Shown here: positions 8,371-16,478 of the stretch, in pieces | Layout: the number at the start of each line of letters is the position of its first letter | Position numbering within the stretch: the stretch's first letter is position 1 | DNA from: Halobacillus sp. Marseille-P3879 | GTDB lineage: Bacteria; Bacillota; Bacilli; Bacillales; Halobacillaceae | Direction of reading: 5' to 3' | Assembly (NCBI RefSeq): GCF_900240285.1 | Contig: NZ_OESS01000002.1 | Location: 310,001-374,000, forward strand | Length of the DNA: 64,000 nucleotides | Made by a program: the position numbers and the translations under genes | The notes under the pieces: generated by a model | What the model was told of the DNA's origin: nothing | What the model saw: only the letters and a program-made list of their open reading frames with translations | Databases searched by the model: none

Positions 8371-8772
8371 CACTTTCTCCTTTCTTTTGTGTCTCGCGAA
8401 AAGTTGCATAGATTTATTGCTATTTACTCTATAACTTCTACAAAGACTTAAAGATCCCTGCAATAATCGTTTTACACTTATTGCGGTTTTTCTACAAAAA
8501 TCGGGAAGAAGATGAAACCCTATCAAAGAAAAAGCGTGATACTGAAACACGATATTGCACTCAAAAACCAATACAGTAATTAGATATGATAAAGGAAACG
8601 TTTATTTTGATGACTTTATGAGATCCAAGAAAACCAGCAGAGATGCCGTCCGCTTTCGAATAGAAGGAATCGAATAGCAAAATTGAAGTCGGTCTTACCA
8701 CAGTCTATCTGTTGCACCACAGAGTGCCTTCGAGCCGTATGGGTAACTTTGGATCCTCCACTATAACAGAGA
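8371..8772. other. Intergenic region, nothing recognised
   Basis: About 400 bases between the unknown minus-strand gene and the end of metE. I see no gene and no clear terminator for metE. Short stretches of mirrored GAATAG sequence occur at 8660-8680 but make no convincing structure. Confidence 0.4.
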
Positions 8773-11073
8773 CTATTCGCCTTTTACATATATATCTTCA
8801 TTAATTCTTTCACGAACACGATTGGCAGCTTCAACCATGTTGAGAAGCGCCTCAGTTGTTTCATGAACACCTCTTGTTTTTAGTCCACAATCCGGGTTGA
8901 CCCAGAATTGGCGTGGATTAAGAACCTTTAATGCCCGCCAAATACTTTTTTCTATTTCTTCTACTGACGGAACTCTGGGGCTGTGGATATCATATACACC
9001 AAGCCCGATTTCTTTCCTGTAAGAAGTCTTTTCAAAGTCTGAAACTAATTCGCCGTGACTTCGTGCAGCTTCGATAGATATGACGTCGGCATCCAGTTGA
9101 TTAATCGTATCCATGATTTCTCCAAATTCCGAATAACACATGTGTGTATGAATTTGGGTTTTATCTTTTACTTTTGAGGTGGCCAGTTTAAAAGCATAGA
9201 CAGCTTCATTCAAGTACTCTTGTTGTTTATAAGGCTTAAGCGGCAAGCCTTCACGTAATGCTGGTTCATCTACTTGAATCATATGGACGTTATTTTCTTC
9301 TAAAGCTTTGATTTCTTTTTGTAAAGCTAAAGCAATTTGTTTAGTAACATCATATTTGCTTATATCTTCTCGAACGAATGACCAATTTAAAATTGTGATC
9401 GGCCCGGTGAGCATGCCTTTAACCGGTTTGTCTGTTAGCGATTGAGCAAAGGCGATTTCGTTGACAGTCATTGGCGAGTTTAAAGCGACATCACCGTAAA
9501 TAACAGGAGGCTTTACACAGCGGGAACCATAGGATTGTACCCAGGCATATCGGGTAAAGGCAAATCCATCTAGTTTCTCACCAAAAAACTCTACCATATC
9601 GTTTCGTTCGAATTCCCCGTGAATTAATACATCTAAACCGATCTCTTCCTGACGGTCAATCCACTCTTCCATGCTTGAATTGATGAAATGTTGATATTCC
9701 TCATCGGACCACTCGTTTCTTCGCCACTTTAATCTCGCCTGGCGGATTTCAGAAGTTTGAGGCAGACTTCCGATTGTTGTAGTAGGTAAGAGGGGCAGCT
9801 TAAAATATGCCTGTTGTTTTTTTTGCCGTGTTTCATATGGGTGATCCCGGTTCGGTTCAACTCCTTTCCAAAACTCAACTTCTTTCTGTACGTTATGTTT
9901 ATTTCTGCTGTCGGAATTCATAAGTCGATCGAGAGACTGTGCCTGGAGGCTTAATCTTTCTTTAATGATTTCTTCTCCTTTGTGCAAACCTTCCGACAAT
10001 ATTGATATTTCTTCTATTTTTTGATCAGCAAAAGCTAAAGCGTCTTTTAAATGTGGCTCCAGTTCTTTTTCAGTTTCTACAGTTACCGGAACATGCAGGA
10101 GACTGCAGGACGGCTGAATCAGAATATTTTTCTTATCTACAATTGAGGAAATGATGTTCAACTTCTCTAAGGCTGCCTGTAAGTCACTTTTCCAAATATT
10201 ACGGCCATTGACTATGCCGGCGGCAAGTAATTTATTTTCAGGAAAACCATATTCCTTCAAAGAGTGAAGGTTGGCATCCTCATCATGAACAAAATCAAGT
10301 CCGATTCCTGCCACGGGAAGATTTACAATTTCTTTATAGTTTTCAATTGACTCAAAGTAGGTCTGAAGAATTACCTTTAGGGATGAAAGCTCCTTATCGA
10401 AAGCTTGATATACTTCCTTAAAATAAGAAAGATCTTCCTCGGACAGCGATGTAGATAAAATCGGTTCATCAACTTGTACCCAGTCTGCTCCTTCTCTTTC
10501 CAGTTCCTGAAGAACTTGAACATAAAGAGGGAGTAGTTTTCTTAGAATAGCAGGGAATTCTTTTTGTTCGTAACCTTTCGCTAACTTTAAAAAGGTTATA
10601 GGTCCTAATAGAACAGGTTTGCTCTTAATCCCTAGCTGTTCAGCTTCTTTAAAATAGGTAAGCAGCCGGTTCTCATCTAAAAATGGTTCGTCTTCAGGCT
10701 GTATTTCAGGGACAATATAATGATAATTGGTATTGAACCATTTGGTCATCTCTGAAGCGACTGCATCTTTATTTCCTCTGGCGATATCGAAATAGGTTTG
10801 TAAACTACTTTTATTCTCGTCTTTGAATCGTTCAGGGATCAATCCAAACATAAATGAAGTATCAAGAACGTGATCATAAAAGCTGAAATCACCTACAGGA
10901 ATCAAATCAATTCCCTTGTCCTGCTGCTTTTTTAAGTTAATCAATCTAAGCTTCTTCAATTCCGTTTGAAGTTCGGATTCTGATAGATTTCCTTTCCAGA
11001 ACTGTTCAAGTGCTTTTTTCCATTCCCGCATTTCTCCAATTCTGGGATAACCAATAGTAGATGTCTTAGGCAT
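8773..11073 (-). CDS. metE: Cobalamin-independent methionine synthase
   Basis: Transfers a methyl group from 5-methyltetrahydropteroyl-polyglutamate to homocysteine, the last step of methionine synthesis, without B12. Length (766 residues) and the two-barrel layout are normal. The N-terminal TIGYPRIGEMREWKKALE is typical, and the C-terminal zinc ligands are seen in HTHMCYSEF and NPDCGLKTRG. The second ATG (11073) is chosen because GGAGGA is 6-7 bases upstream. The leader holds SAM-I and adenosylcobalamin riboswitches in series, so expression should need both ligands to be low. Confidence 0.98.
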   Translation of the reverse strand: MPKTSTIGYPRIGEMREWKKALEQFWKGNLSESELQTELKKLRLINLKKQQDKGIDLIPVGDFSFYDHVLDTSFMFGLIPERFKDENKSSLQTYFDIARGNKDAVASEMTKWFNTNYHYIVPEIQPEDEPFLDENRLLTYFKEAEQLGIKSKPVLLGPITFLKLAKGYEQKEFPAILRKLLPLYVQVLQELEREGADWVQVDEPILSTSLSEEDLSYFKEVYQAFDKELSSLKVILQTYFESIENYKEIVNLPVAGIGLDFVHDEDANLHSLKEYGFPENKLLAAGIVNGRNIWKSDLQAALEKLNIISSIVDKKNILIQPSCSLLHVPVTVETEKELEPHLKDALAFADQKIEEISILSEGLHKGEEIIKERLSLQAQSLDRLMNSDSRNKHNVQKEVEFWKGVEPNRDHPYETRQKKQQAYFKLPLLPTTTIGSLPQTSEIRQARLKWRRNEWSDEEYQHFINSSMEEWIDRQEEIGLDVLIHGEFERNDMVEFFGEKLDGFAFTRYAWVQSYGSRCVKPPVIYGDVALNSPMTVNEIAFAQSLTDKPVKGMLTGPITILNWSFVREDISKYDVTKQIALALQKEIKALEENNVHMIQVDEPALREGLPLKPYKQQEYLNEAVYAFKLATSKVKDKTQIHTHMCYSEFGEIMDTINQLDADVISIEAARSHGELVSDFEKTSYRKEIGLGVYDIHSPRVPSVEEIEKSIWRALKVLNPRQFWVNPDCGLKTRGVHETTEALLNMVEAANRVRERINEDIYVKGE

Positions 11074-11102
11074 ACTCATTCCTCCTGTTATTATTAAACA
11101 AA

Positions 11103-11132
11103 TAAAAAATCTCTCCTAATAGAAGAGAGATT
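11103..11132 (-). terminator. Terminator of the cobalamin riboswitch
   Basis: AATCTCTC pairs with GAGAGATT around a 9-base loop, and the minus strand continues with a T run, about 30 bases before the metE start codon. It is the expression platform of the upstream B12 aptamer. Confidence 0.85.
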
Positions 11133-11212
11133 GTAAAGCCCATCTTTAATAAAGTCTGTAGAGACAGACTGGTCCAAATAAAGCGGCATACACCTCCCTA
11201 TTCCTCGTAGGT

Positions 11213-11412
11213 AATAGTGTGAAATCGCCAGGCAGGTCTCCTGACTCAAGTTCTTCACACCCTGCGTCTTCCCATCTGCTTTGATAGTGACGTTCTCTGC
11301 AGGATGCTCCCTTTTACAGTGGCGGGACCGTGCCGGATTTTCACCGGTCTTCCCTTTTAAGCTGAATAAGCTGCCTTATGCTTATCCAACACCTGAGCGA
11401 CTTTCGTTATTT
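11213..11412 (-). ncRNA. Adenosylcobalamin riboswitch
   Basis: The minus strand carries the conserved B12 aptamer core: GGGAAGACCGGTGAAAATCC, then GGCACGGTCCCGCCACTGT, and further on the AGTCAGGAGACCTGCCTGG box. It lies between the S-box unit and metE and is followed by its own terminator. It should turn off the B12-independent enzyme when adenosylcobalamin is present, which implies that the host can also use a B12-dependent methionine synthase. Confidence 0.95.
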
Positions 11413-11432
11413 TGTTTTATTCAGGATAGGTA

Positions 11433-11460
11433 TGAAAAAAACCTCTCAAGCTGAGAGGTT
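11433..11460 (-). terminator. Terminator of the SAM-I riboswitch
   Basis: AACCTCTC and GAGAGGTT pair around a 5-base loop, followed by seven T on the minus strand. It lies after the S-box aptamer and before the cobalamin aptamer, so each riboswitch has a separate stop point. Confidence 0.88.
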
Positions 11461-11465
11461 TTCAT

Positions 11466-11583
11466 ACGCACCTCTCTTATCTTCCAAAGCCATAGCTTTG
11501 CTGGAATTAGCACCACAATCATAGATTGATCGGTTGCCGGGCTTCATTGGGCCAGTCCCTCCGCCTCTCTAAATAAGAGAATC
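11466..11583 (-). ncRNA. SAM-I (S-box) riboswitch
   Basis: The minus strand shows the S-box consensus: TTATTTAGAGAGGCGGAGGG, then ACTGGCCCAATGAAGCCCGG with CAACC, then GGTGCTAATTCCAGCAAAG and the closing GATAAGAG. High S-adenosylmethionine should end transcription before the B12 aptamer and metE. Confidence 0.96.
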
Positions 11584-11598
11584 TATTGAATTGTTATA

Positions 11599-11627
11599 AG
11601 CCTAGCATGAGAGGGGAAAGCTGTCAA
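11599..11627 (-). promoter_or_regulatory. Probable SigA promoter of metE
   Basis: On the minus strand, TTGACA, a 17-base spacer, then an extended minus-10 TGC-TAGGCT. The start point would fall just upstream of the S-box. The minus-10 matches the consensus only in part, but the minus-35 is perfect. Confidence 0.65.
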
Positions 11628-11664
11628 CGTAATTTAAGTGATTAAATTCGTTGCATACCATACT

Positions 11665-13134
11665 TTAAATCGCAACCTCTTTGCCGGACTTTTCCGTTTT
11701 TTCTTCGGCAGCTGGTACTTTCTCTTTACTATGTTCTTTGCCGGGCTCGTTTAAGAAGAAACAAGTGATGAAGCAGCAGAATGCCATAATTGATATTCCT
11801 AAGAAAAATAAAGATGGATTTAAGAGTCCAAGAATAGCAAGGAATAACACGGAACCGACACTTCCGTACGCACCGACCATTCCAGCCACTTGCCCTGTCA
11901 GTCGTTTTTTTACTAATGGAACCATAGAAAAAACAGCACCCTCACCAGCCTGTACAAAGAAAGAACAAGTCATTGTTAATAGGACGGCAGCAGCGATGGG
12001 CCAGTTAGATCCTATCTGTGACATACATAAGTAGGCAGCAGAAGTAGCAGCCAGTAGTATAATTAACGTCTTCTTTCTTCCAAATTTATCGCTCAGCCAG
12101 CCCCCGCCCGGCCGTGCTACAAGATTCATAAAAGCAAAAGAACTTGCAATCATCCCGGCACCGGCCACTCCCATGCTGAAGGTAGCTTCAAAAAACATGG
12201 GAAGCATAGAGATGACGGCCAGTTCGGATCCGAATGTGATAAAGTAAGCGAAATCTAAGATGGCTACTTGTTTAAATGAATACTGTTCTTTGGCAGGAAC
12301 ACCTTTTCTTAAGTGGTCACGGTTAACGGTCCAGATTTTATACAAGTTATATCCATATACAGCTGCTAAAGCTGTATAAACTGCCACAGCTATTTGATTT
12401 GAAATAAGAGATGTATTGCTTAACTGCCAGGTAATCAAAGCCAGGGCCGCATAAAGAGGAATTGACATGAGCATTAGGGCTGCCATGCTTTTGTAGCTTG
12501 TTACCTCCATAGCACCGCTTCTCCTGGGCTTTTTGAACTCTTTTTGGGACGGTGTGTTTTCTACTGATTTGAAATAAATAAATGAATAGACAATACATAG
12601 AACGCCTGTTAATGCTATGGCCATACGCCAGCCATTTTCACCGCCGAACAACAAGGCAAGAAGGGGAAGGGAAAAGGCTGCCGCTGAAGAACCGAAATTG
12701 CCCCATCCACCATAAATGCCTTCCGCTAAACCAAGATGTTTAGAAGGAAACCATTCAGATACCATGCGGATTCCTATAACAAAACCGGCTCCTACAACAG
12801 AGAGCAGGGCACGAGCCATAAATAACTGCCAAAATGAATCCGCAAACGCGAACCAGAAGCAGGGGATGCTCGCAAAGATAAGCAGCGCAGCGTACACGTG
12901 CTTTGGACCGAACCGATCCACAAGCATACCAATAATTATTCTTGCTGGAATCGTCAATGCAACGTTGATCGAGAGTAATACACCAATTTCTTCATTGGAT
13001 AACTGTAATGCTTTCTGAATCGTTGAAGCAAAAGGAGCCATATTAAACCAGACAACGAAACTTAAAAAGAAAGCAAATGTTGTCATAAATAATATTTTTT
13101 TGTTTCCTTTGTAAATATTTTGTTCTTCAACCAT
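11665..13134 (-). CDS. NarK/NNP-family nitrate/nitrite MFS transporter
   Basis: Twelve-segment major facilitator of the nitrate/nitrite porter family. The nitrate signature is seen as GIYGGWGNFGSSAAAF in the fifth membrane segment and a related glycine-rich motif follows in the second half (ARPGGGWLSDKFGRKK). Length (489 residues) includes a 50-residue cytosolic loop in the middle and a charged tail rich in Glu and Lys. Uptake of nitrate or export of nitrite are both possible. No nitrate reductase genes are in the window. ATG at 13134 with GGAGG 7 bases upstream. Confidence 0.85.
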   Translation of the reverse strand: MVEEQNIYKGNKKILFMTTFAFFLSFVVWFNMAPFASTIQKALQLSNEEIGVLLSINVALTIPARIIIGMLVDRFGPKHVYAALLIFASIPCFWFAFADSFWQLFMARALLSVVGAGFVIGIRMVSEWFPSKHLGLAEGIYGGWGNFGSSAAAFSLPLLALLFGGENGWRMAIALTGVLCIVYSFIYFKSVENTPSQKEFKKPRRSGAMEVTSYKSMAALMLMSIPLYAALALITWQLSNTSLISNQIAVAVYTALAAVYGYNLYKIWTVNRDHLRKGVPAKEQYSFKQVAILDFAYFITFGSELAVISMLPMFFEATFSMGVAGAGMIASSFAFMNLVARPGGGWLSDKFGRKKTLIILLAATSAAYLCMSQIGSNWPIAAAVLLTMTCSFFVQAGEGAVFSMVPLVKKRLTGQVAGMVGAYGSVGSVLFLAILGLLNPSLFFLGISIMAFCCFITCFFLNEPGKEHSKEKVPAAEEKTEKSGKEVAI

Positions 13135-13250
13135 AACCAAACCTCCAGTTTTTATAATATACTGATTATTTCAAAAAGAGGACATCATGTCACAGTTTGT
13201 GTTAGGTTTTCTTACATATAAAATAAAAATTAAGGCGTTTTTCCCATGAC

Positions 13251-13283
13251 AAAAATGACCGTTTCCTTATGAGGAAACGGTCA
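13251..13283 (-). terminator. Intrinsic terminator
   Basis: TGACCGTTTCC pairs with GGAAACGGTCA, and the minus strand continues with five T. Ends the Bcr/CflA-type gene. Confidence 0.85.
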
Positions 13284-13289
13284 GGTCAA

Positions 13290-14498
13290 TTAGGCAGCTG
13301 CCTGCTTATATTTTTTTGTTAAAGTGAAAAAAGTAATTGAGCCAATCGCGGCGGTTGTAAACAATACAGTTCCCATTGGAATGGCAGTCGATTCATTAAT
13401 CCCTACTAAAGGAGAAACCATGGAGCCGAATAAAAGAGGCAGCATTCCTAACACGGCGCTTGCGCTTCCTGCCCGATGACTCTGATGCTCCATTGCTAAA
13501 GTGAAAGTACTTGTCAAGACCATTCCCATAGCAGTCATATAAATGAATATCGGGATGACAAGAGTCGGAAGAGGGCCTTCAATGATCGTCATGATGAGAA
13601 GGAAGGAGGTTGCTGATACTGCTGTGAGAATCGCGGTTCTCAGCAGAGTCCTTTCATGAATAATACCGCCTAAACGTCCAATGATAAAGCTCCCTGATAT
13701 AATTGCAAGTCCATTAATCCCAAATAGTATACTAAACACTTGTGGGGAAACCCCATAAATATCCTGATAAACAAAAGGTGTTCCTGAGACATAGGCGAAA
13801 CTGCCTCCGTGAACAAAACCAATTGTCAAAGCATAGCCGATAAATGATCGATCTTTAAATAAACTGCCTATGGTCCGGATTGAATCTTTTAACGTACTCG
13901 GAATTCTTCTTTCTGGAGGCAGGGTTTCTGGTAAACGTAAAGATATGACAAGAACAATTAATAAACCGAGTATACTTAGAAAATAAAAAATTGTATGCCA
14001 GCTGGAAAATGGCAGGAGCAGTATACCGCCTCCAGCCATGGGAGCAATCATAGGGGCGGTGGCATTGATCACCATGAGCAGGGCAAAGAACTTAGTCAGT
14101 TCTCTACCGCTAAATACATCTCTGACTACAGCCCTTGAAAGTACCACACCCGCCGAAGCTGTAAATCCCTGTAAGAAACGGGCTGCAATCAGGGTGAAAA
14201 TGTTGGGAGCCAGCGCACAAAGTAAAGAGGAGACGGCGAATAAAAAGATGGATATCATTAATGGTCTCCTTCTTCCTTGCGCATCGCTTATCGTCCCGAC
14301 TACCAACTGTCCTACTGCCAGCCCGATTAAACAAGTTGTTAAACTAAGCTGTACAAGGGAAGCACTTGCATTTAAGTCACTCGCGATTCCGGGAAAACTC
14401 GGCAGGTACATATCGATATTAAGGGGACCGAGTATTCCAAGCATTCCAAGCAGGAAAGCAAGGCCTATACGTTCTTTTCCTGTAGGATTGTGTATCAT
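13290..14498 (-). CDS. Bcr/CflA-family drug-efflux MFS transporter
   Basis: Proton-coupled exporter of the DHA1 Bcr/CflA group, about 402 residues and twelve membrane segments. Typical motifs are NIDMYLPSFPGIA in the first segment, VGTISDAQGRRRPLM in loop 2-3, and RFLQGFTASAGVVLSRAVVRD in segments 4-5. Members export drugs, dipeptides or amino acids such as cysteine; substrate here is unknown. The ATG at 14498 has AAAGGTG 9 bases upstream; an in-frame GTG at 14510 is the alternative. Confidence 0.88.
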   Translation of the reverse strand: MIHNPTGKERIGLAFLLGMLGILGPLNIDMYLPSFPGIASDLNASASLVQLSLTTCLIGLAVGQLVVGTISDAQGRRRPLMISIFLFAVSSLLCALAPNIFTLIAARFLQGFTASAGVVLSRAVVRDVFSGRELTKFFALLMVINATAPMIAPMAGGGILLLPFSSWHTIFYFLSILGLLIVLVISLRLPETLPPERRIPSTLKDSIRTIGSLFKDRSFIGYALTIGFVHGGSFAYVSGTPFVYQDIYGVSPQVFSILFGINGLAIISGSFIIGRLGGIIHERTLLRTAILTAVSATSFLLIMTIIEGPLPTLVIPIFIYMTAMGMVLTSTFTLAMEHQSHRAGSASAVLGMLPLLFGSMVSPLVGINESTAIPMGTVLFTTAAIGSITFFTLTKKYKQAAA

Positions 14499-14628
14499 GT
14501 TTATTGGCACCTTTCTAGTATTGTTTTAATAGAGTAGTTTTTAAGTTTGGCAATTTTTCAATCTAATAACTATACAATATTTAGGCCGAAAACAAAAGAA
14601 CAACGAATTCAATTTTCTCCTGTTATCC

Positions 14629-14660
14629 TAAAAAAGCCAGTGCGATTTCGCACTGGCTTG
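14629..14660 (-). terminator. Intrinsic terminator
   Basis: AAGCCAGTGCG pairs with CGCACTGGCTT around a 4-5 base loop, with a T run on the minus strand. Ends the NlpC/P60 gene. Confidence 0.9.
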
Positions 14661-14674
14661 CTACTCTATATTTA

Positions 14675-15451
14675 TTATTGAAAGGACTTAACGCCTAAAT
14701 AATGATCTTGCCAATAGTCGATACTCATATCTGCAACTTCGACCCCATTACTTCCAGAGTGAATCATTTGATTATCCCCAATATAAATTCCGCTGTGAGA
14801 TGCTCCTTCTGTGTTATAAGTTCCTTCAAAGAATACAACATCTCCAACTTCTGGAGAATCTACTTGGACACCGTCATTTAACCACATGTCGCTTTCTTTA
14901 CGGTGAAGGTCGACGCCTACCTGTTCAAACACATGAAGAATAAAACCACTGCTGTCCATCCCTTCAGGTGTAGTTCCTCCCCATACATAAGGAGTTCCAA
15001 TTAAGTCTTCTGCAATGGAGACAACGTCAGATTGAGAAGTGGACTCATCCTTGGATGGCTCTTCAATATCAGCTTCTTGGTCTTCCTCAATGCTGTTTTC
15101 TGAGAGCGTGGATAATGCAGATTTTGTTTCCGGTCCTACAATGCCGTCAACAGCTAATCCTTCTTCAGATTGAAAAGATTCAACTGCATCTTCTGTAATA
15201 GGTCCGTAGATACCGTCTATGTTCGCTGTGTAATAGCCTTGAGTTTTTAATTCATCCTGGACGGATTCTACTTCTGACCCTCGGTCACCGCTGTGTAATA
15301 TTTGAGAAGGTTCTGAAGAGCTGCTGGACTCAGAAGAACCCGGATCCGCTTTCGCCGAAACATTTTCTGCTAACACTGGTGTAAGTGCCAAAGAAGTGAT
15401 TAACGCGGAAGAAACCACATACTTTCGCATTGACTGAGATGACTTTGCCAT
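14675..15451 (-). CDS. Secreted PG-binding/NlpC-P60 protein with catalytic Cys replaced by Ser
   Basis: Exported 258-residue protein. Signal peptide at about residues 8-33 (MRKYVVSSALITS..., cleavage near VSA), a Ser-rich linker, a peptidoglycan-binding PG_1 domain at about 51-118 (GDRGSEVESVQDELK), an acidic linker, then an NlpC/P60 domain from about 141 to the end. The usual active-site motif DCSGF reads DSSGF here: residue 167 is Ser (codon AGC, bases 14951-14953) in place of the nucleophilic Cys. His219 (SHSGIYIG) and His231 remain. It is therefore probably a non-catalytic wall-binding protein, unless Ser acts as a weak nucleophile. GGAGG lies 7 bases before the ATG. Confidence 0.9.
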   Translation of the reverse strand: MAKSSQSMRKYVVSSALITSLALTPVLAENVSAKADPGSSESSSSSEPSQILHSGDRGSEVESVQDELKTQGYYTANIDGIYGPITEDAVESFQSEEGLAVDGIVGPETKSALSTLSENSIEEDQEADIEEPSKDESTSQSDVVSIAEDLIGTPYVWGGTTPEGMDSSGFILHVFEQVGVDLHRKESDMWLNDGVQVDSPEVGDVVFFEGTYNTEGASHSGIYIGDNQMIHSGSNGVEVADMSIDYWQDHYLGVKSFQ

Positions 15452-15761
15452 GATAAATCCTCCTAAGATTTGAGTTTTTCAGTTTGAAAAAATAAAAACA
15501 TATAGCTCAACTATAGAGGATTATATGTAATCCTAACCTAATTAAAGAAAGGTTGACTAATTCATTCCTATGTTTTTTCAAACTAGATCCTAGTCTAACA
15601 GATAAAACTAGATAGAAGGTTTCACTGAGATTAAGCTGATTTTATAATACATTTACAGTAGGATGTTTGACTGCATCCATTAAGGTAGAATTGGTAACGA
15701 CTTCACAAGTGGTCTATACATTAAATTAATATGATTAAATGGAGAACGGGAGAGAAACGGG
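15452..15761. other. Divergent intergenic region
   Basis: About 310 bases with promoters for the NlpC/P60 gene and the GNAT gene. AGTTTGAAAAAA near 15481 and its inverted copy TTTTTTCAAACT near 15575 flank the NlpC/P60 upstream sequence. No gene seen. Confidence 0.4.
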
Positions 15762-16259
15762 ATGGTAATAAGAGAAATAAAAAATTCTGATGCAGAAAAT
15801 TTAGCAAGCCTCACTTACCAGGTTGAGAACAGCTCTCAGTATATGCTTTGGGAGGCGGGAGAAAGAGTGAATCAGGCTGAAAACTATTTGAAGCTGATTG
15901 AACGTATTAGAAGGGAAATAAACTCAGTCATATTAGTTGCTGAAAAGGAAAATCAATTGGTTGGTTATGTGTGTGCTTTTGGTGGAAGTGCGAAGAGAAA
16001 TAAACATTCGGCATACATTGTTATTGGAATTTTAAAGGGATTTAGAGGACAGGGGCTCGGTTCAAAGTTATTTAATGAACTGGAACATTGGGCTAAGCAT
16101 CACAACATTCGAAGGTTAGAACTGACTGTTGTCACAGAGAATGAACCAGCTTTGTCATTATATAAGAATAAAGGTTTTAAAATAGAAGGAGCTAAAAGGA
16201 AGGCCTTGTATATTGAGAGTGAATTTGTTGACGAATATTATATGTCAAAACTTTTATAA
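15762..16259 (+). CDS. GNAT-family N-acetyltransferase
   Basis: A 165-residue acetyl-CoA-dependent acyltransferase. The acetyl-CoA loop is seen as FRGQGLGSKLFNELEHWA (about residues 94-111) and the closing ENEPALSLYKNKGFKIEG motif of the RimJ/RimL and Pat-like branch follows. Substrate (amine, peptide N-terminus or protein) is unknown. GGGAG precedes the ATG; the gene stands alone. Confidence 0.85.
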   Translation: MVIREIKNSDAENLASLTYQVENSSQYMLWEAGERVNQAENYLKLIERIRREINSVILVAEKENQLVGYVCAFGGSAKRNKHSAYIVIGILKGFRGQGLGSKLFNELEHWAKHHNIRRLELTVVTENEPALSLYKNKGFKIEGAKRKALYIESEFVDEYYMSKLL

Positions 16260-16415
16260 TCTATCTTCAAAGGTTGGAGTATGGGTGTATGGGGGCTGCA
16301 TGAAAAGAGGCTGAGCAGAAGTTAAGGATCATTTGGTGGTTATTCCACCAGGGCTCGAGGCTCATCCGGAGCCCTCCCACGAAAAAAGAAAGGGTCCTAT
16401 AACCCTTCCAGCAGG

Positions 16416-16454
16416 AAAACAGCTTGTGGAAACAAGCAGTATTTCCACAAGCTG
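16416..16454 (-). terminator. Probable terminator of the CoA-transferase/dehydrogenase operon
   Basis: CAGCTTGTGGAAA and TTTCCACAAGCTG form a perfect 13-bp stem with a 9-base loop, 25 bases past the dehydrogenase stop codon. The minus strand continues with TTTTCC, a short tail. Confidence 0.65.
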
Positions 16455-16478
16455 CATCACTTTCCCGATAAGAATTGG

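Noticed and set aside
7849-8571. A longer form of the unknown minus-strand protein
   Set aside because: No ribosome site upstream of 8571, while ATG 8370 has AAAGGAG at proper distance.
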